Positions 42,931-55,441 of a stretch of DNA of 64,000 nt are shown here, piece by piece. The notes beneath the pieces are model-generated. The model was not told where the DNA came from. It worked only from the letters and a program-made list of their open reading frames with translations, and searched no databases. Position 1 is the stretch's first letter, and each line of letters begins with the position of its first letter. The translations under genes and the position numbers were made by a program. Source of the stretch: Plasmodium coatneyi. Lineage: Eukaryota > Apicomplexa > Aconoidasida > Haemosporida > Plasmodiidae. The stretch covers positions 1 to 64,000 of the forward strand of contig NC_033560.1 in the NCBI RefSeq assembly GCF_001680005.1. Reading direction: 5' to 3'.

Positions 42931-43450
42931 GGTTGTCCACTTCATTAGGGGTCCATTTCATAAAGGATCTCTCTTCCAAAGTTGTCCATTCCTGTTTTTA
43001 TGGAAGTAGGAACATTTCTTCCTTCTTCCTGCCTGCACTACATAAGGAAAAGTATGAATGGAGGAGACACCAATTTATTCTAGATCATAGTGTACTCCTA
43101 CATTCCAGGGAAGTAGTGTACGTATATGTACCTTTACTATTAGCAGGAGGGTAGGGGTGTGTGATGTGTTTATGTCTGTGTATATATGCACACTATTATT
43201 ATATTGTTCATACAGTGCTTGCTCTATTTCCCACACATATATATATAAATAATATTCATTGTAGTTACATGTATTGTATTCATAAATATTATAGTCACAC
43301 ATACATATATATATATGTCTGCATACATATATATCTACATACACATATACTCCATATATATACACATATGTATGTGTATACATATATATATATATATATG
43401 AAGTTAGTGCGTTCTTCATGTGGTGCTCATACTAAAAATTGGAAGAAAAA

Positions 43451-43565
43451 AAAAGAAAAGAAAAGAAAAGAAAAGAAAAGAAAAGAAAAGAAAAGAAAAG
43501 AAAAGAAAAGAAAAGAAAAGAAAAGAAAAGAAAAGAAAAGAAAAGAAAAGAAAAGAAAAGAAAAG
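43451..43565. repeat. (AAAAG)n microsatellite
   Basis: About 23 uninterrupted copies of AAAAG, G on the plus strand. Responsible for spurious Lys/Glu-rich and Phe/Leu/Ser-rich open frames on both strands. Confidence 0.98.
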
Positions 43566-43611
43566 CATAGAAAGAAAAAAAAAAAAAAAAAAAAAGAAAG
43601 GAAGGAAGGTG

Positions 43612-43840
43612 TGTAGGGCGGTGCAGTTTTTAGGGGTAGAAGTAAGGTTCTTAGGTTGGAGGGAAGGAAGTGCGCTTAGTGTAAGTGTGCACAAAGGTGC
43701 ACTTAGGGGGTGCTAGGGTGGAAGGGGAAGGTTGCTCATTTTACTTTTAAAGAAGAAAAAAAAAAAAAAAAAAAAAAAAAAAAGAAGTATGCCTAGGGAA
43801 ATGTGCACGATGGTACACTTGGTGGTTGTAGGTAGGTGGT
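43612..43840 (+). promoter_or_regulatory. Conserved SICAvar upstream block, copy 2
   Basis: Matches 16605-16860 over most of its length, including GTGCAGTTTTTAGGGG, AAGGTTCTTAGGTTGGAGG and GGAAGGTTGCTCATTTTA. It ends about 0.74 kb before exon 1. Confidence 0.6.
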
Positions 43841-44239
43841 AGGGTAAAAGGAAGGAAGTATGCTTAGAGGACGCGTGCAGAGGGGTGTACCTTAGTGGGG
43901 TTTTAGGTGGACGAAAAGTTGTTAGGGTGGTGGTTGGTGCAAGGAAGGTAGTAAATGTGCAAAGGCGTGCAAGGTTGGGTGTTAGGGGTGGAAGGAAGGG
44001 GCGTAAGGATGTAGAGGTAGGGTGTAGGGGTATTAGAATGAAGGATCTGTTATGGTTGAAGAAAAGTAGGTCACTTCCTTTAGAGACCAATACACGCGAA
44101 GGGTGATTAAAAAAAAAAAAAAGAAAAAAGAACATTTAAGGAATAAAAAAAGAAGGCTTAAAAAGAAAAAGAAGATTTAAGGAATAAAAGAAGAATGTTC
44201 TAAGGAAAGAAAAAAAAAAATGTTTAAGGAAGAAAAAAA

Positions 44240-44430
44240 GGAAGGTGTATAGAAGGAAGGTGTAAAGAAGGAAGGTGTAAAGAAGGAAGGTGTAAAGAAG
44301 GAAAGTGCAAAGAAGGAAGGTGTAAAGTAGAAAAGGTGTAAAGAAGGAAGGTGTAAAGAAGGAAGGTGTAAAGAAGGAAGGTGTAAAGAAGAAAAGGTGT
44401 AAAGAAGAAAAGGTGTAAAGAAAGAAGGTT
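44240..44430. repeat. 15-bp GAAGGAAGGTGTAAA array
   Basis: About a dozen copies of GAAGGAAGGTGTAAA with minor variants, polypurine on the plus strand, about 150 bp before the SICAvar-2 start codon. Confidence 0.9.
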
Positions 44431-44576
44431 AAGAAAAAGTTGTAAGGAAGGAAGGATTAAGGGAAAATAAAAAAAGAAGTTTTAACGAGAAGGTGTAAGG
44501 AAAAGGGAGATTTAAGCGGAAAGAGAAGGAAGGAGGTTCCTGCTTAATTAATATTAAGAAGTTTGTACTCGATTGA

Positions 44577-47500
44577 ATGGTCATCATGGGGGATATTTGG
44601 AGAAAATTATTATGGAAATGGTCCAATGACAGGAGGAGGCTCGGGAAGAAGGGCAATGTTGTTGATGTAAGGAATAATTATAGGAACGAGGAGTGAAGAA
44701 TGAGTATGTGCTTATGTGTGTAGCAATAAATTGCTGTGGATGGTTGTTTAAATATATATATGTGCGCGCATTTTTTTTTTTTTTTTCCTTACTACAGCAA
44801 ATAATATGGGACAAAACAGAACAAATATTCGGCGACTTACTGAATTTTACACGTGGTGACTGGGAGTTTGTGAAGATAATTTGTAGCGAGGTGGGCACTG
44901 GTAATACTACAGATGTAATAAATGCTAAGGAATTGTGCAAAGCCATGGTTGAAATATACCTTTACATTGATGAGATGGAACAAATTAAGGGTAAACCCAC
45001 ATGGATTAAGAAAACTAAGGATGAGGAGACATCCTACTTAAAGTGTCTCGTGGGTTCTACTGCTATGGTTAAATTATTAGGGAACCATTGCAAAATGAAA
45101 GAAATGGCAGCATATCTCCTTCCTAGGTTAATAGCGAATAGACAATTGTTGGGGGTGGAAAACAGCAACAGTAAGTGTGAGGGCATAGACTTTAATACTA
45201 TAAGTATAGGCGATAAAATTCTTGGAAAACAAATGGAAGCATGGATAGAGAAGAAGAAACAGGAGAAGAATGAAAGCATGGAGGGGCTGGATAAAATAGT
45301 TAGAGAGCAGGACTGCGAAGTAATCATTCCAAGGGATAATGAACCGCAGGAAGATGATGAGGTGAACGTCGGAGGAATTTTTAAGGTTATAAAGGATACT
45401 GATTCTGAAAAAATTAAAGCCGTTGCGGAAAGTAAAGGGAGCCTAGGAGAAGAAGGTATAAAACAAATATTGGATAAAGCAGAAGACAGAATGAAGAAAA
45501 AGCAAAATCCTCTGGGATGTGTTCACAGAACAGGTGTAGAATTCGAGGAAGGAGAAGAACGTAAGGGAGCACATTCATTTATGGAGTACATTTAACGAAT
45601 GTAGACATGAAAGGAAGTTATTCCTTTTTTTTTTTTTTTTTCTTTTTTTTTTTTATATAGAATAAAGGTTCTGCTTGAGTAAAGGAAGAATGATTGCATT
45701 GCAATTACATATTGTTCCTTTTTTTCTATACAGTTAGTATTTGGGATTGGTTCACATATTTATCCAACAGTCCGACTAAGACTGATTCTGGAAATTGGCT
45801 AGAATATGAAGCTAAATCCGCAATATGTGAAGACACGGAGAATGGTTATGATGTAGACCTAAATAAGTATGGGGATTTTTGCAAACTTATGGTGAGGAAT
45901 GTGCTCCTGATGACCAATATTGAAAATCAGTATAAGGATAACCAAACAGGGTGCAAGGGGGAAGTAAAAGGCATTACCCTATGTGAACTCCTAAGAGTAT
46001 GGACATATTATATGGAATTGTTCTGTATTCCTAGGAAGGTCATAGAATATGCCTTTAAGGGATTGGAGGAAGTAAGGGATGCATTTGATGCAGGTAAGAA
46101 TTATGTGGAATGTACTTATGGTGCACCTAGGATTCCGTACGGAGACGGAAATTATGTGCCACCCGAAGCGCACGACCTATTTCTCACAAGTAAGTTGTAT
46201 AGTATGATGGGAGCGTTAACTGAGAAAACATGGTGCGAAGGGGATAAGTGGCAATATAGGAAAAATGCGTCCCCAGGTCCTGGTCCGGCACGCACAGATA
46301 AAACGACACAGCGAGGAACAATCCCTGATAGTGGGACACTTAAAGATTTAACGAAACTTGTTCAGAAGGTGGATGATAAAGTGAAGCAAGAGGAAACTGA
46401 ACTATCAGAAATTGTGGACCAAGCCATTAATGAAGTCCTACCGGACTCACCACTTCAACCACCAACCCAAAAACCAGATACCGAAGCAAGTGAGGAGGCA
46501 AGAGGAGTTGCATCCCCCCCTGAGAAGAAGGAAGAAGAACCACCTGAACAGGAAGAAGCATCTGAAGATGATGAAGCGTCTGACAGCACTGAAAAAACGA
46601 CTTCAGGTAAGGATACAGCATCTTCTTCCTGATATTGTCCTTTGTCCAGATCTTCTCCCTATGGATAATGACAATATTGTGTACCATAACAGTTGATGAT
46701 GACTCAGCTGATGATCCTACAAATGTAAAAATTCCTGGTTCTTCAGGTAAAACTGAAGTTCCTGATATTTAAAATATCCCCTTCTCCTAATCCTCGCCTC
46801 TCAGTTAATGAAACCCAAGACTCCCAAACTCCAACCACAGGAACAGACACTCAAATTCCATCAGGATCTGCAGCTGAAACTCCAGGTAAGAACACTAAGA
46901 ATCAAAATAAAGATATAAAAATAAAGGAGAGGCGGGACGGAAGAAAGGGAAGAAAGAAAGGAAGGAAGTATTCACCTTCTTCACTTTCTTCCTTCCCTTT
47001 CCTTCTTTCCTTAGATCCCATCCTTCCACCTTCCGGATGAAGTACGTTCACTCAGGAAAGGGTGCACCTACAACACCTTAGGGTCATACTATCACATTGA
47101 ACTATATGGAAACAACACTTCCACCCCTTCCATTTTCTTCCTTTCCCTTCACTACTTCAGGTCCTGCCCCTCCGGTTCCTGCTCCCGCTCCTGCTCCGGT
47201 TCCTTCCCCTGCCAAACTTACTAGCAATATTGACCTCCCTACCCCATACCTTCCTTTGGCTCCTGCCGTGCTTGGTATATCTGTTATGAGTTATCTCCTT
47301 TGGAAGGTAAGAAAAAAAAGGAGAAAATATATTTTCCGCAAAAAAAAGAGAAAAAAAAGAAGAAAAAAAAAAAAAAGAAAAGAAGAAAATAATACAGGTG
47401 AATGAATCAGTGGGGGTGCTTAGGATTTCGCATTTTAGGGGTGTGTGTGTCAGATTTCGCATTTTGGGGGTGTATGTATGTAGGATTTCACATTTTAGGT

Positions 47501-48172
47501 TGTGTCTATAGGATTTCGCATTTTAGGGATGTGTGTGTGTAGGATTTCGCATTTTAGGGTGTGTTTCTGTAGGTTTCACAGTTTAGGGTGTAGGATTTCG
47601 CAATTTGGATTTTGAAGTAGTAATTATTGTTGCGTGCGCGCAACATTTCGCACCCCTATAAAAAAAACATTTTTTTCCCTTTTTTTTTTTTTTTTTTTCT
47701 TTTTTTGTAGTACATTGGAATACTTGGTAAGGGAAAAAAACGTTACAGAAGAGCTCCTAAAGCACTCGGTCCAACCTTAGAACAGCAGATTGTTGACCAT
47801 GTGGACGAGCAGGATGGTCCACGTGAATATTACATTGTAAAGGAACGAAAACCTCGTTCTACGCCTTTAAAAAGGAGGAAAAAACGGCATGTTGGTCCCC
47901 CTGCCGGTCGTCGTGGCGGTGTACGTCGCCGCATGATTATTGATATTCATTTAGAAGTCTTAGACGAATGTGAAAAAGGGCGCCTGCATTCGACAAAGGA
48001 GGACTTTTTTGAAATTTTGGTTAAAAAATTCATGGGAAGCGAATTCATGAAAGAGGAAAATGTTCCTAAGGAAGAAGTTCTTAAGGAACAGGTTCCAAGT
48101 TCAGATTCCGGGTTTAGGGAAGAAAGACTTTGTTCCAAAGGAAGATGCTCCATGTTCAGATTCCTCTTTTAG
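44577..48172 (+). CDS. SICAvar-2, seven-exon SICA antigen
   Basis: Exons: 44577-44666, 44798-45560, 45734-46606, 46693-46746, 46805-46885, 47161-47306 and 47711-48172. Phases 0,1,1,1,1,0 close to about 822 residues. Exon 1 may start at either in-frame ATG (44577 or 44586; MGDIWRKLLWKWSNDRRR). Exons 2 and 3 are two different cysteine-containing domains, the first aligning with SICAvar-1 exon 2 (ELCKAMVEIYLYIDEM; YLKCLVGSTAMVKLL), the second ending in an acidic Pro/Glu/Ser stalk. Two tiny exons encode linker. Exon 6 is Pro/Ala-rich with membrane segment PLAPAVLGISVMSYLLW. Exon 7 is the conserved tail (EYYIVKERKPRSTP, RRRMIIDIHLEVL, FFEILVKKFMGSEF). The donor at 45560 (GAAC/GTAAGG) is chosen by phase; ACAG/GTGTAG at 45536 is an alternative. 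Confidence 0.9.
47405..47600. repeat. TTTCGCATTTTAGGG repeat in SICAvar-2 last intron
   Basis: Six or seven units of about 30 bp, GGATTTCGCATTTTAGGG plus a GTGTGT spacer. Same family and same intron as in SICAvar-1. Confidence 0.9.
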
Positions 48173-49031
48173 GGTTGGTGTCCCTAAGGAAGATGTTCAA
48201 TGTTCGGTTTTAATGTTTAGGGAAGAATGACTTTGTTCCTAAGGAAGGTGATCCTATGGATGGTATTCATAGGGTTGAAGTTACTAAGGAACAAGTTCGA
48301 AGTTCAGAGTTCCGGGTTTAGGATGTAGTAAATATTTTTTTTTTTTTTTTCTCGTTTTGTTTTGTATGAAATTGTTTAGATGTTTATGTGCAAAATCAAT
48401 ATAAGTGGAAGTGAAGGAAATTTTTTTCCTTATTTTGATTTGTTTAGTAAAAATTTTTTTTCACGAAGATCCAAAATATTTAAATTTTTTTGGGTTATAA
48501 GTTTTTATCTTTATAATGTTTTTTGTTTTCGCCTTTTTTTTAAAATAAAAAATATTTTTTCATATGTCAGGACCTTTTTCCACATCCGTGCCCCTTTCTG
48601 GGAATATTTTTTCCTTATGTGCTTATACAAACATACAAATGGAAGGAAGAAAAGAAAGTAATATGAAGAAAAGAATGAAGGAATAAAAAAAGGAAAAAAG
48701 GAACAAATGAAAAAAAAATGTAGGAAGGAAAAAAAAGAAGGAAAGAGAAAGAAGTGAAAGTGCCATTGTGGTTGTTACATTTGTATGAACTATGCGCATT
48801 TATTTATGTTCGTCCCCTTCCGTTCTCCAGTAGGGGGGAGGGAAAGGCATTCCTCTTCTAGGTGTTACATTCCACACACACAATGTGTATATATTGTTTA
48901 AACATTCCATACATAATGTGTGTGTTTACATTCCACACAGAATGTGTATGTTGTGTTGTGTTGTTACATTACACACACACAATGTGTTCCATGTTGTGTG
49001 TTACATTCCAATATGTGTGTTGTGTTGTATT
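48173..49031. other. Tail-to-tail intergenic region SICAvar-2 / D1
   Basis: 48173-48320 has decayed copies of the terminal SICAvar coding repeat (CCTAAGGAAGATGTTC, AGTTCCGGGTTTAGG). 48330-48650 matches the SICAvar-1 3' flank. 48860-49030 has GTGTTACATTCCACACACAC-type repeats. No gene seen. Confidence 0.6.
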
Positions 49032-51827
49032 TTACATACGTTGATAAGCAATATTATTCCTGTTTCCTCTTCTACGATTATTCGTTCTCCTTCCTCTGGA
49101 TGTTGACCCATCGTAAAAGGTAGAATCTTCGTCAATAGAATCCCCTACTGTTGAAGCTTCTGTGGAATATTCTCTTGTTAACGTGTCGTCTTCCGTGAGT
49201 GTGTCGTCGTCAAAGTCGCTTTTAATTGTTCTTCTTTTTTTTCTGTTCCTTATATTATTGCTGCTGCTGCTTCCAAAGAAGGTGTTTTTTATTCCAGAGA
49301 ATAATGAAGTGTACTGAAGTAAGGAAAGAAGAGGGCAAAGGAAGGGGTGAAAATGTATCCCACATATACAGCGCATTGTTCAATTAATGTATATATGTGT
49401 GTATTTGTATGTATATACATATTTTTTTTAATAGAGAACACAAACAAACAAAACAAACAAAACAAACACAACAAACAGACAAAACAAACAATCACAAACA
49501 CAACAAACGCAATAACAACAACAAACAAGCAAAAAACAAAAAAATATATATAGTAATGAATATGTTATTATTTATATACTTTTAAGTGTGTATATTTGTA
49601 ATTATAATTACTATTATAATTAAAGTAATAATTATAACCTTATATAAAAAGAAAAGAACTGTTGGTAGTCCGATTGCGGCAAGTCCACCAGACACACCAG
49701 GCACAACACTACTACCACCAGGAGGACCGTTTTCTTCCAGTTTCTTTGTTTCTGTTGGGACTTGTGAACCAGATCCAGATTTACCAGGATTGCACATTCC
49801 AGTAGAACCTGGTCCGGAAGAACCTTCACTGCAGGTTGCACTGCCTACAACTGCGGGTGGACGTACTGCTGCTGGTTTAGCAGCAACCGGTTTTGCTGCG
49901 GTCGCAGGTTTGACTGCAGTGCATGTTAGTTGTTCTGGTAGTTCCTCCGGTGGGGTGCACTTCCCAGTGTTTATATATTCTTCCTCAAAATTTTTACAAT
50001 ATGTATTCCTAGGAGTTTTATTCCTAGGAGTAATACAATGAGTACATAACTCTGCATATGTTGACTTAACTGCAGTAAGATGTGCAGTATACTGTGTAGA
50101 ACTGACATATCCATTACACTTCGAATTTTCCTTTAAAGCTTTAATGTTATATTCATAATCGAAAAATTCTTTAAGCACTTCGAAGTATGGTATGCTAATT
50201 TTTGGGTATAAATCTTCGCACACCCTTTCCTTTTCATCGTCCCAAATGAATTTCTCCAGTTCTTTGTAAATGTAACTCATAACTTCCCACAATTTTTTAT
50301 CCCGATCGCTTTTTCCCTTTAAATTGTCCTTTATTTTGGCACCAATCCAAAAGTATAAAAAGTAACAGGGTGCATTTTCATCAGGCTTCAACTTCAATTG
50401 TTCGCTTATCCACCATGCATAACAGTAGTTTTGCAGAATTTTATTGGCATGCTCCTTAGGAATATATGTGTGATTATTCAATATTTTTTCTAGTTCCCCC
50501 TTTATGGTTTGCTCCTTCTTCTGCTCCTTATTAAGTACTTGACACCATGGACCTCCATCTAATAGAGCATATGCTTGTTCTGAAGGTAATTTTTTTGAAT
50601 TTGAACCTGTCTTCCCCTACAAAATGTGTAATTAAAGGAGAAAATATAGAATAAATATGGACACACCTATGTGCCCCCTACATATATATACATATACATA
50701 TATATATATATATGGAACATTATATGAGTGCACTATTGGAATGTCTATTTTGCACATGCATTTAGCATATGAAATGTGCATATTTTCGACATGTACTTGG
50801 AACAGTTGAACTTTGCATATATATATATATATGTATGTATATACACACATATACATATACAACATATGTGTATATATATATAGAGCATTATATGTGCGTA
50901 TATATTATTAAAATATACACTCCGAATATGAACTAACGGCCACTTCTTCTGCTACTTTTGACAAGGAGGTAAAGTGTTCCTTATGTTTAGATTCACATGT
51001 TGATTTTAAATCATTTGGATGGTTGCCACCATCAAACACTTCCTTAACCTTCTTACAGTATGGATCATCTTCCATGCCCTGCCGCAAGCAATAACTATTC
51101 ATTTCATTGTAGTCATGGTCAATTTTGTCCAGGTATTTGGAATATTTTCCCCCACAGCCGCAATTATCACTATTTTCTAAATAATCCTTTATGGTTTGAT
51201 AGTTGTTCCAATAGTCGAATACTGTTTTCCTCCGGTCGAAAAGTGCTTTACTGCTGCTAGTGTACCTAAGTTCATATTTGTCACTGTAGAATGACGAATC
51301 CAATATTTTGCATATTGCATTTAAATCGGTACTGAAGTGATCCTTGTTCATTAATTTGTTATGTAATAAATGCCCCAACCAATAATAGAAGAAATTATAG
51401 CGTTCCTCATAGGTAGCAGCATCCTTACTGCTGTTCATCATTTGAGTTATATAATACCATGCTGCGGCAATCTTTTTCGTACAATCATATTTATCATGAT
51501 AGGCGCTCAATGTTCCCAAAACTGCACTTACGCTTACAGCGGAAGTAGGATTAGTGGCGTACAGGTTTTCACTAGCGTCCAACTTCTTATACACTTGATT
51601 TGAAGGTAACTTACCTAAACATGCATCCTACAAAAAAAATATACAATCAACGCAAAATACATATGTGTATACATCCATACATTTACACTACATTATATGA
51701 TATACACATGGAACATATATATATATGGGTACACATAAACTACTATGTGTATATATACACATTTTTTTTTTCAAAATAGTGGAAAAGTGAATGAATTATA
51801 TTGGTTATATTATTCCCTTTTTACCAT
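49032..51827 (-). CDS. D1: candidate two-ectodomain KIR
   Basis: Proposed exons: 51825-51827 (a lone ATG before donor GTAAAAAG, weak), 50956-51627 (domain 1, 224 codons), 49639-50616 (domain 2, 326 codons) and 49032-49313 (tail). About 644 residues. Domain 1 starts DACLGKLPSNQVYKKLDASE, keeps YNFFYYWLGHLLHNK, but has no membrane segment or tail exon. Domain 2 starts GKTGSNSKKLPSEQAYALL, keeps CYFLYFWIGAKIK, has an Ala/Pro-rich stalk and ends GGLAAIGLPTVLFFLYK. The tail begins YTSLFSGIKNTFFG and ends NIAYQRM (YxxM). Only about 330 AT-rich bases separate the domains, with no convincing exon 1. Joining TCAAAA/GTAGCA to GTAG/GGGAAG keeps the frame. Alternative: a truncated KIR beside a second KIR lacking exon 1. 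Confidence 0.7.
49440..49535. repeat. AAACAAAC microsatellite in D1 intron
   Basis: A-rich AAACAAACA-type repeat within the last intron of D1, between the membrane exon and the tail exon. Confidence 0.9.
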
Positions 51828-52274
51828 TTGTGTTTTTAGGTATGTAATTCCTTTGTATACAATGATTTCTGTATTAAAAATGTACGCTGTTTCTTCCTAT
51901 ACATTTATGCAGAATACATATTTGAGGAATTTTTTTTCTCTGTTTCACAGAAGTTGTAACTTAATGAATTGTTGTATCAAAATTTCTGCGTTACCATATG
52001 TTTTAGGTATATATATATATATATATATATTCTTCTTCTGTATGTATATATATATATATGAATATATATACATATAAATATATGTACATATATTTATATA
52101 TATATACATAGTACCACATCTCTTTTTCTTCTTCCCTTTTTCATGGATGATCATTTTAATAACAAAAATATATTATCATTTTTATAACAAAAATAAGTTT
52201 TTTCCTTCCTTCCTTTCCCATGTATATTTATTTTTTTTTTTTTTTATGAATATATATAAAATAAGTAACTCACC

Positions 52275-52334
<60 letters not shown>

Positions 52335-52744
52335 AGGAATAGTGTATGTGTACATATGATATATTATGTATGTACCTATTTTTTGAGCTGCTTTACACGC
52401 CATCCCTTTCCTTCTTTCAGTACAGATTACACTGAACATGTTATTGTTCCCTTCTTTTTATTTTTTTATGTTCCTCTTTTATTTTATTTTTTATTTTTTG
52501 TTATTATTTTTTATATTATTTTCATTTTTTTCTATTTTCTGTTTTGTATGAAAGTGTTTACATTGTTCATGTGTGTAAAACCAATATATAAGTGAAGTGG
52601 AAGGGGGCGAAAAAAAAAAAGAAGAAGAAAAAAAAAAAAAAAAAAGAAATGAGGGAAAGAATACCATTCTGTCCTTTTACACTGTATAAACTATGCGTTA
52701 ATTTATTCTCACACTGGAGGGACATCACATTTAATGGAACGGCA
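51828..52744. other. Intergenic: D1 upstream and KIR-14 downstream
   Basis: No gene seen. (TA)n tracts at 52010-52100 and 52275-52330. 52540-52610 (TTTTGTATGAAAGTGTTTAC) resembles the SICAvar 3' flank; an A-rich tract follows at 52610-52650. Confidence 0.55.
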
Positions 52745-54178
52745 TCACATACCTTGATAAGCAATATTTCTCGACTGCTGTTGCCTATTCCTTTGTCTTT
52801 GTTGACTTCGTTCTCGTTGTTGTCTATTATTATCTGCTCTTTTAGGTGCTTTACCATTATATATGGTAGAATTGTCTACTGTTGATAAGTCTATCGAATC
52901 CGCTACTGTTGAGTCCGTTACTGTGGACCCATCGGTGGCAGAGTCTTCCAATTGTTGTTGTTTGTGTTGTTGTCGGGTGGTAGATCTTCCTTTTCTTCTT
53001 CTGCTTTTATTGTTACTTCCTCCAAAGAGGTCTTTTATCCCAGAAGGTAAAAGATCATACTGAATGAAAGAGGAGTGTAAGGGAAGGAAGAAGGGTGGAT
53101 GGAAGGATGGAATATATGCAAATGTACATATATATGTGAAGTATATATATGTACATATATATGTGTATATGTATATATATATAATTATATATGTATGTAT
53201 ATATATGTATATTTTGTACATTTTGTTGTGGTAATTCTACCTTATATAATAAGAATGGAGCAACTGTCATTCCGAGTGTACCAAATATAGAAGAAAGGGA
53301 GGACGTAGTTTTGGCATTGCGGACGGCTGCAGTTAAGTCTGCTTCTGCTTTGGAGAGTGCTAGTTTTGCTTCGCGTTCTATTCTTCCCTTTGCAGATATT
53401 AATTTAGTTTGCAACCTTGTTAGTTCCCCTTGAATGATACCCCCATTCCCAAACCGAAAATTTTGACAGTAACCATTTCCCTTATAAGTGTCCTGTTTAC
53501 AACTCACTTCCATTGCATCTTCTGCTGATCTGACATTTTTTATGTAACTTTCGCATTCATTAACAACGTTGGATCCACCATTCTTTAATAATACTAGTAC
53601 AGTAGTATGGTCATATAAAAAATCAAATAATGTTTTTCTTTTTTCGAAGATGTCTTTGTCAACTTTATCACATATATCTTTACATCGCTGTTCCTTAAAT
53701 ATTTTTGTCGTCAGTTCTGAACAAATAGATTTTAGCGTGTCCTGCAAGTCGGTAACTCCCGAACTATTAAATAATTTATGCCCTATCCAGAAATAAAGAA
53801 AGTAACAGGCTTCCGTTGTGAAAAATCTGCCTTTTCCATATTCGCCGTGAACGTAACATGCGGCATCAAGAATTTTACTTGCATGTTTTCCCATCTTACT
53901 CTCCAATTTTTTGAGCTCAGTTAAATCTCCTGAGCAAGCAATTTTATGATCTATGTAGGTCCCATCGAATTTTTCGTAGAAATTTTGATGGGAAGGTAAG
54001 GTTTTTTCTAAAGTCTGTTCCTGTAGGTGGTGTAGTTAATGGAGTATATATATATACATACATATGTCCATATATATATTTATGTATATATGTATGTGTT
54101 CATTTTTGAGTGGAAGGAAAATGGAATGTGTGTGCACATTACTTCTTCTTGCTCAAAATAATCATGATCCAGCGTCAT
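52745..54178 (-). CDS. KIR-14, divergent PIR/KIR antigen
   Basis: Exons: 54143-54178 (MTLDHDYFEQEE, donor GTAATG), 53241-54020 (260 codons, acceptor CTACAG, donor GTAGAA) and 52745-53059. About 376 residues. Exon 2 starts EQTLEKTLPSHQNFYEKFDG and keeps CYFLYFWIGHKLF. Like KIR-6 it has a helical, Ala/Lys/Glu-rich stalk (IEREAKLALSKAEADLTAAV) rather than a Pro/Thr stalk. Membrane segment SIFGTLGMTVAPFLLY. The tail starts YDLLPSGIKDLFGGSNN, is Gln/Arg-rich and ends NIAYQGM (YxxM). In exon 1 the usual short donor position is lost (CTGGAT) and the next GT is used, which makes exon 1 longer. Confidence 0.87.
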
Positions 54179-55441
54179 TGTTTATGCACAGATGTGTGTT
54201 GTATATATTTTTCTTCTCTTATGCTGTTGTTGTATATATGTATAATGTGAATTTTTATATATATGGAAAGTTGTGTTCTGTTTTATTTCATACATTCAAT
54301 ATACAAAGGGGGAGTATATGTATATATGTGAAAATTTTCAGTTGTGTATACCGAACTTCCATTTTAGTAGTATTTAAAAGAATGGATTATTAAAAAAAAA
54401 AAATTATTAAAGAATTATTAAGGAATTATTAATAATTATTAACATATATACATATAGTACAGTATATACATAAGAAAGATTTTTTTTGCCCTTACCCTTC
54501 TTCCTTTTTCCTTTAAAAATGTAATATTATTTTCTCCCTTCCTTTAATATGTACACATAATATATATGTTAACTGAGTTCCGCCACTCTCTTCTATCCCC
54601 GCTCCTTTCCTTTTATATTTTGTGCACATATATATATATTAAAGTATTCCTTCCCTTTTCATTTCATTTTATTTTATTTTCACTTTTATTATTTTATTTT
54701 TATTTTTTCTTTTTCTTTCTTTATGCGCATAATGTAAATAACTTATCCCTATATATATATTAGAAATATTACATTTAACCAATGAACTGAGTTTTTGCTC
54801 TTCCCTGGTCTTCTAACCCATCCGAGGTTCTACACCTTCTTCTCTTTCCTTCCCTTTTTGAATATTTATTATATTTCATATATTAGAACATCCTTTCCTT
54901 CTTTTTTTTTTTTTTAATTTTTGGCTTGTTATGTATTCATTTTATATGAATGGTTTTTTTTTTTTTTTTTCTTCCTTCCTTTTTCTTCTAAGGAATTTTT
55001 TCCCTTTTGAGCAGTGCTACTTTTTCTACCATTTTATACATATAAAAATGGAAGAATGTCCAAAATTGTGGAGGGAGTGTTTGTTTGTTTGTCACACTTA
55101 GTGGAGTGAGAACACTTAGTGGAGTGAGAACACTTAGTGGAGTGAGAACACTTAGTGGAGTGAGAACACTTAGTGTAGTTTACTTAGTGCAGGTTGTTAC
55201 ACTTAGTGAAGGAAGTGTTTGTGTTACACTTAGTGAGGGAGTGTTTGTTGTTACACTTAGTGTGGAGTGTTGTTGTTACACTTAGTGAAGGAAGTGTTTG
55301 TGTCACACTTTGTGTGGAGTATTTGTTGTTAGACTTAGTGAGCAAGGGAGTGTTTGTTGTTACACTTAGTGGAGATTGTCATAGTGGAGTGTTTGTGTCA
55401 CACTTAGTGTGGAAGGAAGGACACATTCATCCATTTTAACA
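54179..55441. other. Intergenic: KIR-14 upstream and KIR-15 downstream
   Basis: No gene seen. 54815-55080 matches the KIR-5 downstream DNA at 11750-12030 (CATCCGAGGTTCTACA, TTTCTACCATTTTATACAT). 55080-55415 is a long CACTTAGTG array. Confidence 0.6.
55080..55415. repeat. CACTTAGTG array downstream of KIR-15
   Basis: Starts with four near-exact 18-bp units CACTTAGTGGAGTGAGAA, then longer degenerate units ACACTTAGTGAGGGAGTGTT. Largest of the four arrays of this family. Confidence 0.9.

Larger units (their letters stand above)
41020..44576. other. Divergent region between KIR-11 and SICAvar-2
   Basis: No gene supported. From left: AT-rich KIR-11 upstream DNA; GTTTGTGAAGTC repeats near 41425-41480; a C/A-rich stretch 42390-42530; inverted about 50-bp repeats (42690-42930); AT microsatellites (43160-43400); a pure AAAAG array (43451-43565); the conserved SICAvar upstream block (43612-43840); and the 15-bp GAAGGAAGGTGTAAA array (44240-44430) before exon 1. 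Confidence 0.65.

Noticed and set aside
43161..43716. Lys/Glu-rich and Phe/Leu/Ser-rich open frames on both strands
   Set aside because: They are translations of the (AAAAG)n microsatellite and flanking AT repeats.
46886..47160. An extra SICAvar-2 exon starting ATCCCATCCTTCCACC near 47015
   Set aside because: In the required phase it meets a TGA within about 25 bases and has no donor.
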